Assembly (NCBI GenBank): GCA_021029095.1 | Contig: JAJOHG010000005.1 | Location: 806,001-870,000 of the forward strand | Reading direction: 5' to 3' | DNA: 64,000 nt | DNA from: Phellopilus nigrolimitatus | Lineage: Eukaryota; Basidiomycota; Agaricomycetes; Hymenochaetales; Hymenochaetaceae | Shown here: positions 48,243-59,188 of the stretch, one piece after another | How the letters are laid out: the number at the start of each line of letters is the position of its first letter | Position numbering within the stretch: position 1 is the stretch's first letter | The notes under the pieces: model-generated | Seen by the model: only the letters and a program-made list of their open reading frames with translations | Told to the model about the DNA's origin: nothing | Databases searched by the model: none | Translations under genes and position numbers: made by a program

Positions 48243-50502
48243 ATGTTACGCCAGTCGTGCCGTGCCGCGCATCTTCGAAGGAAGCAAATCGCCCCGAGGG
48301 TTAGAAGGGCGCACGTCAGCACCGACTCAAGCAGCGCAGGCTCGAGCTGGAGGGACAGGAATGCGTCAGAAAAGCTGGGTCCAGTCGCACTGGTCATTGG
48401 TGCTACCGTTTTGTCCTACTCCTATGCGAAGGCCCGCCCTGTGCGCAACGACGCCATAGTTGAACCATCAATCGAAAAGAGGGACCGAAGGACTAGTACT
48501 AGACCGGGGCTGGGTTTAGACAGCGAACATCTTTCGACGGTTGCTTGGGGTTCGAACAAGTGCGGTTTCAGTGTTGTATGTTAACACATCTTCTCCAGCT
48601 GAATATACTATACAGAGACGGCTTGATATCACCTACTACGCCTGAATCAGATTCTTTTCGTGTGCCTTCAAACGTTCCATGGCTGAAAGACGTCGCACTA
48701 CGTGATTTGGCGCTACACGAGCGGCACGGTGCGTGCGTGGACGCAAGAGGGGACCTCTATCAATGGGATAAGGAGACCCAAGGTCCGATTCTGAGTTTGA
48801 TGGGAAGGTGTGTTGATCAAGCTTACCTGCTATATTTACGCGAAACAAATCGTCTAGTAGGATATCATCAGCGTGCAAGCAACGCCTTCCCGCGTTTTTG
48901 CGCTCTCTGCGTCTGGTAAAATATACACCCTTTCGGTGGATACAAAGACTTGGAAGGAAAAATCTGGAGAGTTGTCCAGCAGCTCGTCATCTTGGTCGCT
49001 GCTCCGATGGGGTTCTAGCAAAGAGCAAGACAGAGACTACGTGGAGCTCGGGACCGATCAGAAGCTTGGTAGAAGTGAGAAGTGGGTCATTTGTATCCTC
49101 TCAATCAAGAGAATTAAGCTGACTGAAGACGTACGCACGTAAGGTTCATCTCTATCTCAGCAGGAAACGAACACCTTCTCGCCCTCACTTCGAGCGGACG
49201 CACATTTGCTCACCCGATCTCGAAAAACGCTAATACTCATGGTCAATTGGGGTTCGCAAGTTTACTCTTCCGTCGCAGTCGAAGGAGTCAAGCTCTGCTG
49301 ACAGAGTTTCTGTGGAGCTCATTCCTAGGGCTATCTTAGACCCTTACGCAAACGTCTCGCTCAGACCGCGCGTCAAGCGTCCGCCTTTAGATTCTTCATC
49401 TCCTGGCGGTTTTGAGTCTTCATCTTCTCTTAAATCGTCTTCGGACATTCAAGTTCAGGAAGCAACCTACAGCAGGCTTGGATGATACGTCTATTCGTTT
49501 CTGCGATCGCCTGTATGAAGTTCCGTCGCTGCGTGGAATAAAAGTTGCGCAGGCAGTAGCAGGTGCGCGATCGAGCTTCGTACGGACTGAAATAGAGGGG
49601 AGAGTACTGGCATGGGGAGCTAACGAATATGGGTATGGTTCTTCAAGTCGAGTTGGCCCTCAATTTATTGACACTTACTCCAGCCAACTGGGTCTGGGGT
49701 CGACACTGACAGTCGATACCATTACTATACCTACGGAAGTAGTCTTCTCGAAGTCTGCTTCCGCAAATACACGTTCTAAATGCGTCAATATCAATGCAGG
49801 TGAATGGATTTTGACATCTAATCGCGGAGATTACTGAATTGTTTTATTTTAGGAGGAGACCTGACGTTTTTCACTGTCGAAAGGACAGATGGCAGCTTCA
49901 TGCCCTCTACGGAGCTCCTTTCCTGTGGGATGGGACAGTGGGGTGGGCTGGGGAATGGCCTTTACAGCACTGCTCAAGGAAATCCATCCCGGGTCAAGGC
50001 GGTCAGCGGACTGCTGGAATGTGAGCCAGCCTCAGAGATTTGCCCTGGTGATCATAAGTTGATGCCGTTTGTAGTTAGCGAAAAAACGCAGAACTTGCAA
50101 GCTATCGTCCCGTATGCATTGTCCGTGTCCCCGACGGGACACGTCCTACTCACTCTCGATACGCTCGCGCGGGCGGGTTCGGGGGCACCGCAGGGCAGCG
50201 GACGTGACCTGCTCGTATGGGGCGCAAACCGTGAGTACCAGCTCGGCAACGGGAAGCGCGCAAGCCTCGCGACTCCCGCAGCACTCGAGCTGCCTGGGCT
50301 GCCTTCTGGGGCTGGAATGGCCTCAGCGGGAGAAGGGAAAAGTGGGGATAGTGAAAAGGGCCGATTGATGATGTCCCAGAGGCAGGCGAAGGAGGTAAAG
50401 GACCTGCAGGGGCGTAGATGGAAAACCAACGTGGACGTTGAGCAGTGCGCGGTTGCGGGGTGGGGGTCGAGTTTGATTTATTGGAAGATCTGCAAGAAAT
50501 AG
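48243..50502 (+). CDS. FMP25-like: Mitochondrial RCC1-repeat protein, Fmp25-like, frameshifts
   Basis: Likely inner-membrane protein with a beta-propeller of RCC1 repeats; yeast Fmp25 is needed for complex III assembly. Exons: 48243-48559, 48616-48807 (or -48811), 48861-49081, 49144-49632, 49684-49799 and 49853-50502. The N-terminus (MLRQSCRAAHLRRKQIAPR) is a basic presequence, followed by a hydrophobic segment (VALVIGATVLSYSYA). RCC1-type blocks are TVAWGSNK, LHERHGACVDARGDLYQW, SISAGNEHLLALTSSGRTF, VLAWGANEYGQLGLG, CGMGQWGGLGNG and LLVWGANREYQLGNGKRA. Inside exon 4 the coding frame shifts by -1 near 49255 (LGF then RKFTLP expected) and back by +1 near 49480 (SRL then DDTSIRF). Read literally, the frame stops at 49339. 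A 213-nt intron at 49260-49472 would also keep frame but would delete protein-like sequence (VSVELIPRAILDPYANV). The exon 2/3 junction is also one base off with the GTGTGT donor. Confidence 0.8.
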
Positions 50503-51584
50503 TTACTCTGTTACAATTATTTGTATTCACGCTATACCTACCTGCCTGTCAAATCCGCTTCCCAACTCAGCTTTTTCCCCCCATAGAACTATTCGTCAAA
50601 AGGCTACTACTGTATCATCATCCCTCCTCGACCAAGTATATTGTTAGCAGAGCTCTGTATCTATACGCCATACGATTGGCTGGCGGGCATTGATCGGGTA
50701 TCAGAGTTTTAGTCGACGCAACCCTGTCGAGTGCATAACAACCCTCTCTACCTCGACCTCACCCTTGACTGACCGTCTGCACGTTGTGGCCAAGCGCTGC
50801 CCGCAGCATTCAGCTGGCCCGAGCCCTCCCACTCTTTCTCTTCTTGTAATTCTTCATCCTGCTAGCTGTACGACCCGCGGTCGATTTCCTTTAATCGTCT
50901 CTAAAATCATCGAAACCTACTTCCTACTACAGTTTACGGCTTCTGTGCACTCTTGATCCGCCTGCAGATTATCACTGAAGGCGTCGAGCTGGGGTACTAG
51001 GAGCCTCTGTATTCTGAATCTGCGAAGAACAGCGTTTCGTCGAGTCGCACTCGTGGGTATATCTCCTGGAACGAGACGTCTATCCGTTTACCATCTACCC
51101 CACCATACGGAGGAAATTGCTCGGCGCACACTCAGCTTGGGATCATCGCGTATTTCTCGTTTAATCGCTGACAATTGTTCGGGTTGCTCCTGCACAGGAC
51201 GCACGATTAGCGACTGAGACGGACGCAAAACGAACGGCGATATAATCACATCCGATCGAGCAGGTATCCTCGCGCACCGTTTAACTCTGCTTTCACTACC
51301 ACGTCCACGCCTTCGCCGCAGATTCAATCGCGCATACACTGCGGCACGACCTATCCCTGCGTCCTTAGCTTCTCAGCTCCGCAGGTACGTATACCTTACC
51401 CAAAGTCTAGACACAGGAACGCTGTGTCAGACCGGCTGGTTGACTAGTACTTATACACATGTACAGCGTCCACCACACTTGCGACACACTCTCCGCTCGT
51501 CCTTGAGCATACGCTACGCCAGATCTCGCCCAGACAACACACTCGCTCAACGCACCGTACTTTAAACTTCACTTACTCAGCAGG
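50503..51584. other. Intergenic, includes promoter of the next gene
   Basis: This is about 1.08 kb. I see no gene. The final ~200 bp (51380-51584) may be a leader; no TATA box stands out. Confidence 0.45.
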
Positions 51585-53267
51585 ATGACATCCCCTCAAA
51601 TTGCGCCATCCTCGCGCGCACCTGCAGGCTCCGCCGCGCCGTCGGATGCGTTGGCAAGCCCGACGCTCTCCGAGCTCGGCTACGATTGTATACTTACACC
51701 GGGCTCGCTCGGACGCTCGCCCGTGGGTGAGGACGACGACGAGATCGTCTGGTCTATACCATCGCCAGAAAGTCTCACCTCGCCAGTGCTCGTTGACAGA
51801 AGGCAAGGAAGCGACAGCGGCAGCAACTCCACCGCGGGTTCGCCTATCGCGCCCTATAGTACTGAAAACAGCAAGATTACTATAACACACAAGGATACCA
51901 GTCACAGTTTCGATACGAAATTGGATGACGTTGGAGACGTGTGCGATCCAGCCGACACGTCCTTTGACGACTTTGTACTCGTCCGTGGCGACTACGGGTC
52001 AAAGGTATATGCACCGCCGTCAGCTGCATCTAGGCAACGCACGCGGGGTCATCGGTCGACGCAGAGCGAGTCGGCGCTCTTGGTTCCGCGCCCTGCACCG
52101 CCTCATATGCGCGGCTCCCGTGACCCGATTGCCAAAGCTGCGGCTCGCGATCATGCACAGGTCCAGCAAGACAAAGGTCTGGGGTCGTTGGAGGAAGGTG
52201 AGGTGTTTACGCGGATAGACGGCGTCGAGAACCTGGAGAAAAAGATGGACACGATAGCACTTGCGAACCTCGAGGCACCTGCATCAACACTTGCGCGCCG
52301 GCGCTCGACCTCTGGGGTTGTTTTAGAACAAACAATTCAAATTCCTGAGGTCTTCCTAAGTCCTTCGGGTCAGAAGGGAAAGAATCAGAAGGGTGACAAG
52401 GTCCGGAAGGGCTCCATCACTGGACCCAAGGACTTCACGGGCGCTAAGGAGTCGGGCTCTGCGGTGCGGTCGTATCCTTCGCCTGCGCCGACCCCTAAGC
52501 CAGATTGGCCGGACTCAGATGCAACTGTTACGGCACCCGTTCCGAACACGAATAAGCGGACGAAGAAAAATCGTGCGACTCGGCGGGCCGAGAAGAAAGA
52601 GAAGAAAGGGAATGAGGATAAGAAGGCGCTCGGGAAGCCCAAGCCGAAGTTCAAGTCCAAGCCTCGAGCTGTCGAGAAGTTTCTGCGGGAGGCGCCGTCA
52701 CCTGCGCCGTCAACGCCGGGCGGACTTGGGACGCGGTCCGTCGTGGACGATGTGTCAGAGAATGGCGACGCACTGGTGCAGACTGTCGTGGAGACGGAGA
52801 CAGAGCGGCTTCTCGGCATGGCATACGACGAGGCGGTGAAATTTATGAATAAGTGCGCATTTTGTTCGCTTTTATTTACTTGATTTTTATCTAATAAAAA
52901 AATGTGCAGTTTCATCGAGCACCCGCACTATTACACTTCGAAGGCATCGCGGCTGACGTTCCTTCAAGCTCTTGTGGTTGAGCTTGGGCTTGTGTCGACA
53001 ACAGGGCCGACACGTGCGCTGCCGGGTTCACTGAACTCTGCAAAGGCGCTACTGAAGACGCACGCGTTCCTGAATGTGCGGGACTACCTGCAGGTACGGG
53101 GGCTGGGGCTGGAGGCGCTGCGGAGCGCGATGTTCCCGAGCCGGTCGGCGCTGATGCGCGACCTACGGGGGCGTGGTGCAGAGGGAAAGAAGGCGCGGCG
53201 GAGGGCGCCGCTCGGATGGGTGAAGGAGACAGGGCTGACGGTGCTGCTCGTGAGTTGCCGCTCCTAA
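51585..53267 (+). CDS. Protein of unknown function, probably basidiomycete-specific
   Basis: Two exons, 51585-52852 and 52910-53267, give 541 residues. The first 420 residues are low-complexity, Ser/Pro/Asp-rich, with a short hydrophobic acidic motif (DTSFDDFVLVRGDYGSK near residue 125) and a strongly basic stretch near residues 320-355 (TNKRTKKNRATRRAEKKEKK), which may be a nuclear or RNA-binding signal. The C-terminal ~130 residues look folded: LGMAYDEAVKFMNNFIEHP, RLTFLQALVVELGL, LNSAKALLKTHAFLNVRDYL, MFPSRSALMRDLRGRG and GWVKETGLTVLLVSC. The intron phase fits (AAT formed across the junction). I do not recognise a named domain. The start is the first ATG of the open exon. Confidence 0.75.
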
Positions 53268-54515
53268 CGCACCAATCGAATATAGAGCGCAGGGACTCTT
53301 AAACTTCCTTTCCTTTTCGCCGAAGCTTTTGGGCACGCGACTTCAAATTCAAATCACTAGGAGAGGAAGAGTGATAGCAACGGCGGAAGTACCTCTTGTC
53401 TGTATTTCTCCTGACTGTTAATTATGATCTTGTATTCTGCTTGCTGTATTGTACTTTACTGACTGTTACATATGTGTTACTGAACTCACCTGAAGTTGAA
53501 TAAATGAATTTTGTCTTGAGAGAGAGTAGTCCAGATTTATATACATCTACATCAACAGATGAACGTTTAACTACTGCGCTAGGACGAATCAGGAGACTAT
53601 ACACATTTCTAAAACCAGAGCCTTGTAAGGGTTTAGTAGAACTTGGTGGTCGCATTATAAATCGTCGCAGTTTAGGAAAAAAATCGCTGTCGGTGGCAGT
53701 ATGACTCAGTAAAAAGCTCGCTGGACATGATGTGGCTGGGAGTCATGAGTGAGTAGTCAAGATTGATGAGTAAGCGTAACGAGGGACGAGAACCGGCGGC
53801 GGGAAGAAGGATGACTGTCTTCTACGTAGAACATGAGCCGTATTAAAAAGCGTATTAATAACACGGTGTCCGGGGACCTCGGCTAGCCGAATGCAGAGAG
53901 GGGCAATCACACGCCGCGTGCTGTGGCTCAGGCTCAGGCGCTGCGGGGAGGTGGATTGACAAGGACGGCACGAAAAGCGGCCCTTCATGAAAATTTCAGC
54001 GAAAAAATACAAAAATGGCGGGGTCGTTATTTTTCATTGTTCCTGAACAATGAAAAATAATATGACCCTTTCGTGCGTTTTTCATGCATTTTCCGGCCTA
54101 AGAAGGAGCCTCCTTCATGCGGCGAGTCGTTGGTATGAGCACAGCTGGGGACATGACATCAGATATGAGTCGGAGGTACGCAGCCATACGGAGAAAATAG
54201 ATAATAGATAGATACTATTAGCCTTTTATGAATAAGTTTAAGAAGGGGTGACAGGGGACGTGCGGGAGGAATGGGAATGTTTCTGATGTGGAGTGTCGGA
54301 CACATATAGAGGATAGTTTATGGTATCGGCCCCTTTCTTCTCACCATTCTCTGTCTCCTCCTTCCTCCCATACGAACAACGCCCATCTCCTCCTTCTCCT
54401 CTTCCTCCTCCTCCTCCACCCGCTTTGCTCTGCTGCCCTCTCTCGCTCTTTCGCTGGCCGACCCCATCACGACCACTTAATCCTCCACTAATAGAAATCC
54501 ATCTTTAATCTTTTA
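53268..54515. other. Intergenic, with palindrome and GDS1-like promoter
   Basis: This is about 1.25 kb. It contains the 16-bp-arm palindrome at 54027-54060 and, close to the next ATG, a CCTCC/TCCTCC-rich tract (about 54345-54430). No gene is supported. Confidence 0.5.
54027..54060. repeat. Perfect inverted repeat, 16-bp arms, 2-nt loop
   Basis: Arms TTATTTTTCATTGTTC and GAACAATGAAAAATAA are separated by CT. Similarity continues imperfectly outward (GGGTCG on the left, ATGACCC on the right). It could be the core of a fold-back element or a transcription terminator-like cruciform; no coding sequence is near. Confidence 0.8.
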
Positions 54516-57500
54516 ATGTCAAATGAACTCATGGATCTCCCCATACACAACTTCCCCGCTCAAACTTCCCTTCCTCCCGCCTCTTCGCTTTCCCTCTCCT
54601 CACTCTCCCCCCTCTCCTCCCCCGACCCGTCCCCGCCCCACCAATCCCACATCCACTCCTACAGCACCCGCACGCGCCAGGGCTCGGGATCGGGCTCGAG
54701 ACCCTCCCTGCGCCTCCGCGACGCTTCCAACGCGGCAGCGCCACCGCCCCCACACGCTCCCGCTCAGCCCGTCAGGCGTATACGCCCGCTCGCATGCATG
54801 ACTCCTAACACCAACTCGAATACGCCCATGTCCATCGCGAATGACGCCGGCCCGGGAAGTTTGAAGAAGGAAAAAGGCGCGTGGAGGATGGGAGGACAAG
54901 GTGGCCTGGGCGTGCAGTCGGGACAGACGATCGAGTTCCCCCCGAAGCATGTCGTACTTCATCCTGACGATGCGAACAACAAGGTTTTCGTAGCCATGGG
55001 ACGCGCCTTCTCGTCTGTCGTAAGTTCCCGCTTTCCGTTCTGCACTTTGTCTCGTTTTTCCACTTCCTCACGTCTTTCGGTTTCTTTGTGTGCTGAGATG
55101 AAAGAGGGCAAGCGGTCGTAAGTTTCTCACGTGGCTGAACTAGGCGCAGCCCATCCATCATTGCTCTTCTTCTTTCTAATCTCGGACTGTATTCCATATC
55201 GCGTACTGATCCGCGTTTTCTTTTTGCTTCTTAGGACAACTGTGCCATGACCGTCAAAGACCTCGCTGAACTGTCCATGAAGCATGGACTCGTATGTCAA
55301 AAGTAAGTGTGCATATATCCAGACTTAGTGCGCATATACCTACTCGTCGCCCTTTATCTGACACTTATCTTCTTTGACAGCGTCTCTGCAGCAGCCCAGG
55401 CGATCACCTTCTTCATTCGAACCCATCTTGCTCGCTGCGAGGCCGAGCAGGACTTTCCTCTTGTTCTCCGCCTAGTCATGTATGGCACTTCAAAAGATGA
55501 CTCCATTGCTGCTGGCCTTTACTCACGCACTGCTGGCAATACGGGCAACAAGGACAAGCCCTCCAAAGACGAGAATGGTAAGACAGATGTGGATCGCCGC
55601 ACGTGTTTTCGTCGCGGTTCGACTGTGTGGTATCTCAGTAAAGCGGCTGGAGCCCCTTGCCCGTTTGCACGTGCAGGGATCGCGTTGCGTGATTTTTGTG
55701 AGGTGTCAGGGATTACGGGTGCTGAGAGCAGGAAGGGTACGGGCTTTGGCGGTGATTGCAGAGGAATAAAGCGCAAGCGCGAGCGCGGAGGTCTGAGGTA
55801 CCGGTCTACAAGTGGGACGACAGCGCGTTGTGAGGATGACGAAGATTCTGCAGAGGGGAGGAGACCACCGAAGGTTAAACTTACGCTGCGCCTTCGCCCG
55901 TGTCTGACGAGTATGCGGGAGAAGACCGAGCTGGAAGAAGAGGAAAGCTCCTCATCTTCCGACTCTGACTCCGATTCGGAAGTGGAAGAAATCCCGATGG
56001 CTGTCGACTCAACGGAACCGACGGCTGCTTCGCCAGATCGCGAACACTCAGTACGTGAGCGTGAGTCTACATGGACTTTCCCGCCCTTCCCAATACAGCG
56101 CCGTATCTCTATCCCACCTTACACGCCCTCAGAAGAAACATATCCATCCATTTTCACGTCTCCCTCGTCCCAGCTTCCTGCTTCAGCTTCCTTTGCCGAC
56201 TGGCCCGAACCTCCGAAACCGAAACTTGAACTTACGTGCGTTGATTCATCTGTTCGCGCTGGATCAGCGGCACCGGGGATTGGGCCTTATTACCACCGCT
56301 CGGGTGGCATGCCATATAACGTGTCTACACCCCCGCCCGAGTCGGACGACGAGTTTGCGTTTGGGGACGATGAAGATGACGACTTTTCCCTCTCCATGTC
56401 GCCGGTGATTCCGATAAAACGAGAGGATGGCCCGCTTGCTTACGTCTGGCCTCAAGCAGCTCCTTCTGTGACGTCGCTCGATTTTGAGTATGTCAAATCG
56501 GAGCCGGCTTTCGATGATTCATACGGTCTGAGTGGTTCGAAACGCTCTTCGACACAAACGGTCAAGCAGGAGAAACACGAAGAACTCGATTTTGGCCTTG
56601 AGGCGCTCAGCCTGTCATTGAACGATGACACTGTCGTAGACTCTCTTCCTCTTGGCTTGGGACTTGGGATCAAGCCGGAGGAAGACAGCGAATTAGTACC
56701 AGGAGCGGACGATGGTTTTGTTTGGGATCAACCGATAGACCTCGCGCACGAGGAGCCTGTGTGCAATTTGGATGCAAGAGAAGTAGCGAATACCTCTGAC
56801 AGAACTGGGTCGAACGCAGCACTGCAGCTGGAGTGGAAGGATGTGGAGCTGCTAGGGCCAGATACTGTGCGATTGCAAGAGCTCGAGGACGGTGGTTGGG
56901 AAAACATTCGTGTGCATCTAGAGGTTGCAGCTTCGCCGTCCTCGACGTCTGTCAAGCGAACACCTTTGGAGCAACACGACGAGGACTTGCGTGCCGCAAC
57001 GTCGCAATCTCCTGAGACTTCGATGCACACTTCGCTTCGACGTTCGTTCTCTCCAGTCCTTGATACAGACATGTTGCCAGCACTATATTTCGGGTCGTTG
57101 AGTTCGCCGCCTTCTCTTGTAGGTTCCGTGCAGACGTGGTCCGCATGCTCACCGGAGACAGAATTTGAGAGCGTCGGTCCGGCGTCTCCCCCAGTGTACT
57201 ACGGGCCCGATTCTCCCGCTGCCGTACGCGATGACGAGCCAACTTCCCTTACCTCCGCAGATGTGTACGACATCTCCCGTTCTGCACCCTGGGCAATCCC
57301 TGGAAAGGTACCGGTGCCGCCATCGGTACCCTCGCGTCGTGCGCCACGCGCTGATTTCTCCGACATTGCACTGAGCGATGCGAGTGCACCCTGGGAGCGC
57401 GGGATGGTTTCGCAGGAGGACGTCGAGGAGCATCTACTTGCTCCTGCACCGGTGGCCGCAATGAGGGCGCTCAACATGTCCTCCATCGCAAAGGCTTCAC

Positions 57501-58024
57501 CATTTGAAAACGTTGCGCCGGAGCTCCCGCTGAGCCCGCAGGAAGAGGCAGTATTCCAGAGCCTCTGTATGTGTCCTGACATGGAGTGGGATTCTCCGAC
57601 GCAGCCTCGACAGCAAAATTCCAACCAGGCGCAATCGGTAGTAGATACTGTGACGGTGGCAGAAAAGGTGGCGAAGGCGATTCAGGCAGGTATGCCGGCG
57701 CCGGAGGCTTCGTTCGCAGATGTGTTCGCGGCGGCAACGCGCCCGTCCGCTGCCCTTCGAGGGAAGAGAGGCGGGAAGCGGCATTCAATTGAGAAGGAGC
57801 AAGTGCTCTCGCGAAGGAGAGCGAGTGTGGAGGAAGATGCAGAGGAGGACAACGATGACATGGAAACTGACGCCGACACGGAGTCACGGACCGGTTCTAG
57901 GCACGTATCACATTCGAGAGAAAAAAGCGGCGGGCCAGCACCGCTGCGGCGCTCGAAGCGCGTAGCGAATGCGGTTGCGACGCAGCGCAAGCGCGAACGG
58001 CTGAGGAAGCGGACAACTACTTGA
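54516..58024 (+). CDS. GDS1-like: Gds1-like winged-helix protein
   Basis: Three exons, 54516-55019, 55235-55302 and 55381-58024, give 1071 residues. After a Ser/Pro-rich N-terminus, the conserved winged-helix region spans about residues 140-290: HPDDANNKVFVAMGRAFSS, NCAMTVKDLAELSMKHGLVC, VSAAAQAITFFIRTHLARCE, DFPLVLRLVMYGTS and the family-typical RRGSTVWYLSKAAGAPCPFA. Yeast Gds1 is needed for growth on glycerol in some mutants; a regulatory DNA-binding role is likely. The remaining ~780 residues are acidic and Ser-rich low complexity (ESSSSSDSDSDSEVEE), with a basic end (RSKRVANAVATQRKRERLRK). Intron 1 is 215 nt, longer than usual here; intron 2 is 78 nt and free of stops, so a reading starting inside it is misleading. 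ATG 54516 is the first in the open exon. Confidence 0.83.
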
Positions 58025-59188
58025 GTTTTAACCTCTTTCACCATGCTGTTCAACATTTTTCCTTTGCATGCTTCCGACTCGAGTTTTCTATACATCCTGC
58101 CACTCAGGTTTGTCTGCACAATTTGCTTCCGATATGCTCCATTTCCCGTTCACCTGTCGCCATTGTCCCGTTTTCCATCGAACCTGTAGATTCGTTCTCA
58201 GCTCTCAGCTCGCATCCCTACGCTCCTCTCCGTCTTCCGTGGTCATAAAATTGCTACATCTGTATCCAGAACAAATCCCCGAATAATGCCATTCTTATCG
58301 TATAACTTTTGCCTTTCGATTTCCTCTTCTCTCCAATTCGAAGTTTTCTCCATCGCTTGCCATGAACCGTAGATTTGTATTTTTGAAAACTCTTCCTTTT
58401 ACTCTTCGTAATCATATCCAGATTTTCGCCTCTACCTCGGGTCTACTCGATTTTACCTGTTACAAAGGGGCTTTCATTCGAAGTTTCAGCACCCATCCAC
58501 GGTAATTTTGACTTCTTGCACTGCACTTTCGTTCTTTCACCACGACTACCGACTCTCGCAGCTCTGTGCCCCGCCTCGTTTATTTCCTTGGGCAGTATAC
58601 CCCTTCTCCGCGCTATTTTTTTTCGCCGGCGTTTTGAGAGCTCGAGTTTCGCCGTCGTCCCGACCTTCCATTCGTTTGAACTTTGAAAGTGCAAGTCTTT
58701 TGGGCCTTCTCTTCGTATGGACTTATGAGTTTCCCTTCTTCGTCCTATGCATTTCGAGTCTCTAGTAATTCGTAAACCCGAACCAAGTCCCGATCCGCCT
58801 GACTTATACATAGCTATGTTACTGCCTCGCCCCATCATCCAGGCCTTTATTGTCAATGTCGCACTCTTCTTGTAAACGATAACTGAGCTTCGAGCCACCA
58901 ATTGTATGTTATATGAGATTCCCTCTTTCCCCTTTCTTTGCGTGAAGTGTGCATTCGAAAAAGAAAAAACTTCCCCCGGGAATGCGCTGAGGTGTAGAAA
59001 GAATTGGCTTGAAATATAGAGGCACGCATAAGCATAGGTCATACGATACAGTGAATGTCTGTGGAATGCGATTATCGTGTATGGTCGTGCAAAGTGTACG
59101 ATAAGGAGAGCGGGAATAGAGGATACAAAATACACTGAAACGCTTGTGCAGAACCTTGGAAAAAAGTTGGCCGGAGGGACGAAGCCGA
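58025..59188. other. Convergent intergenic region
   Basis: This is about 1.16 kb between the stops of the Gds1-like gene (+) and the ThrE-like gene (-). It is T/C-rich on the left (3' UTR-like). A 327-codon minus-strand frame (58443-59426) overlaps it but contains only one true exon of the ThrE gene (59432-59342); the rest is chance. Confidence 0.55.
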
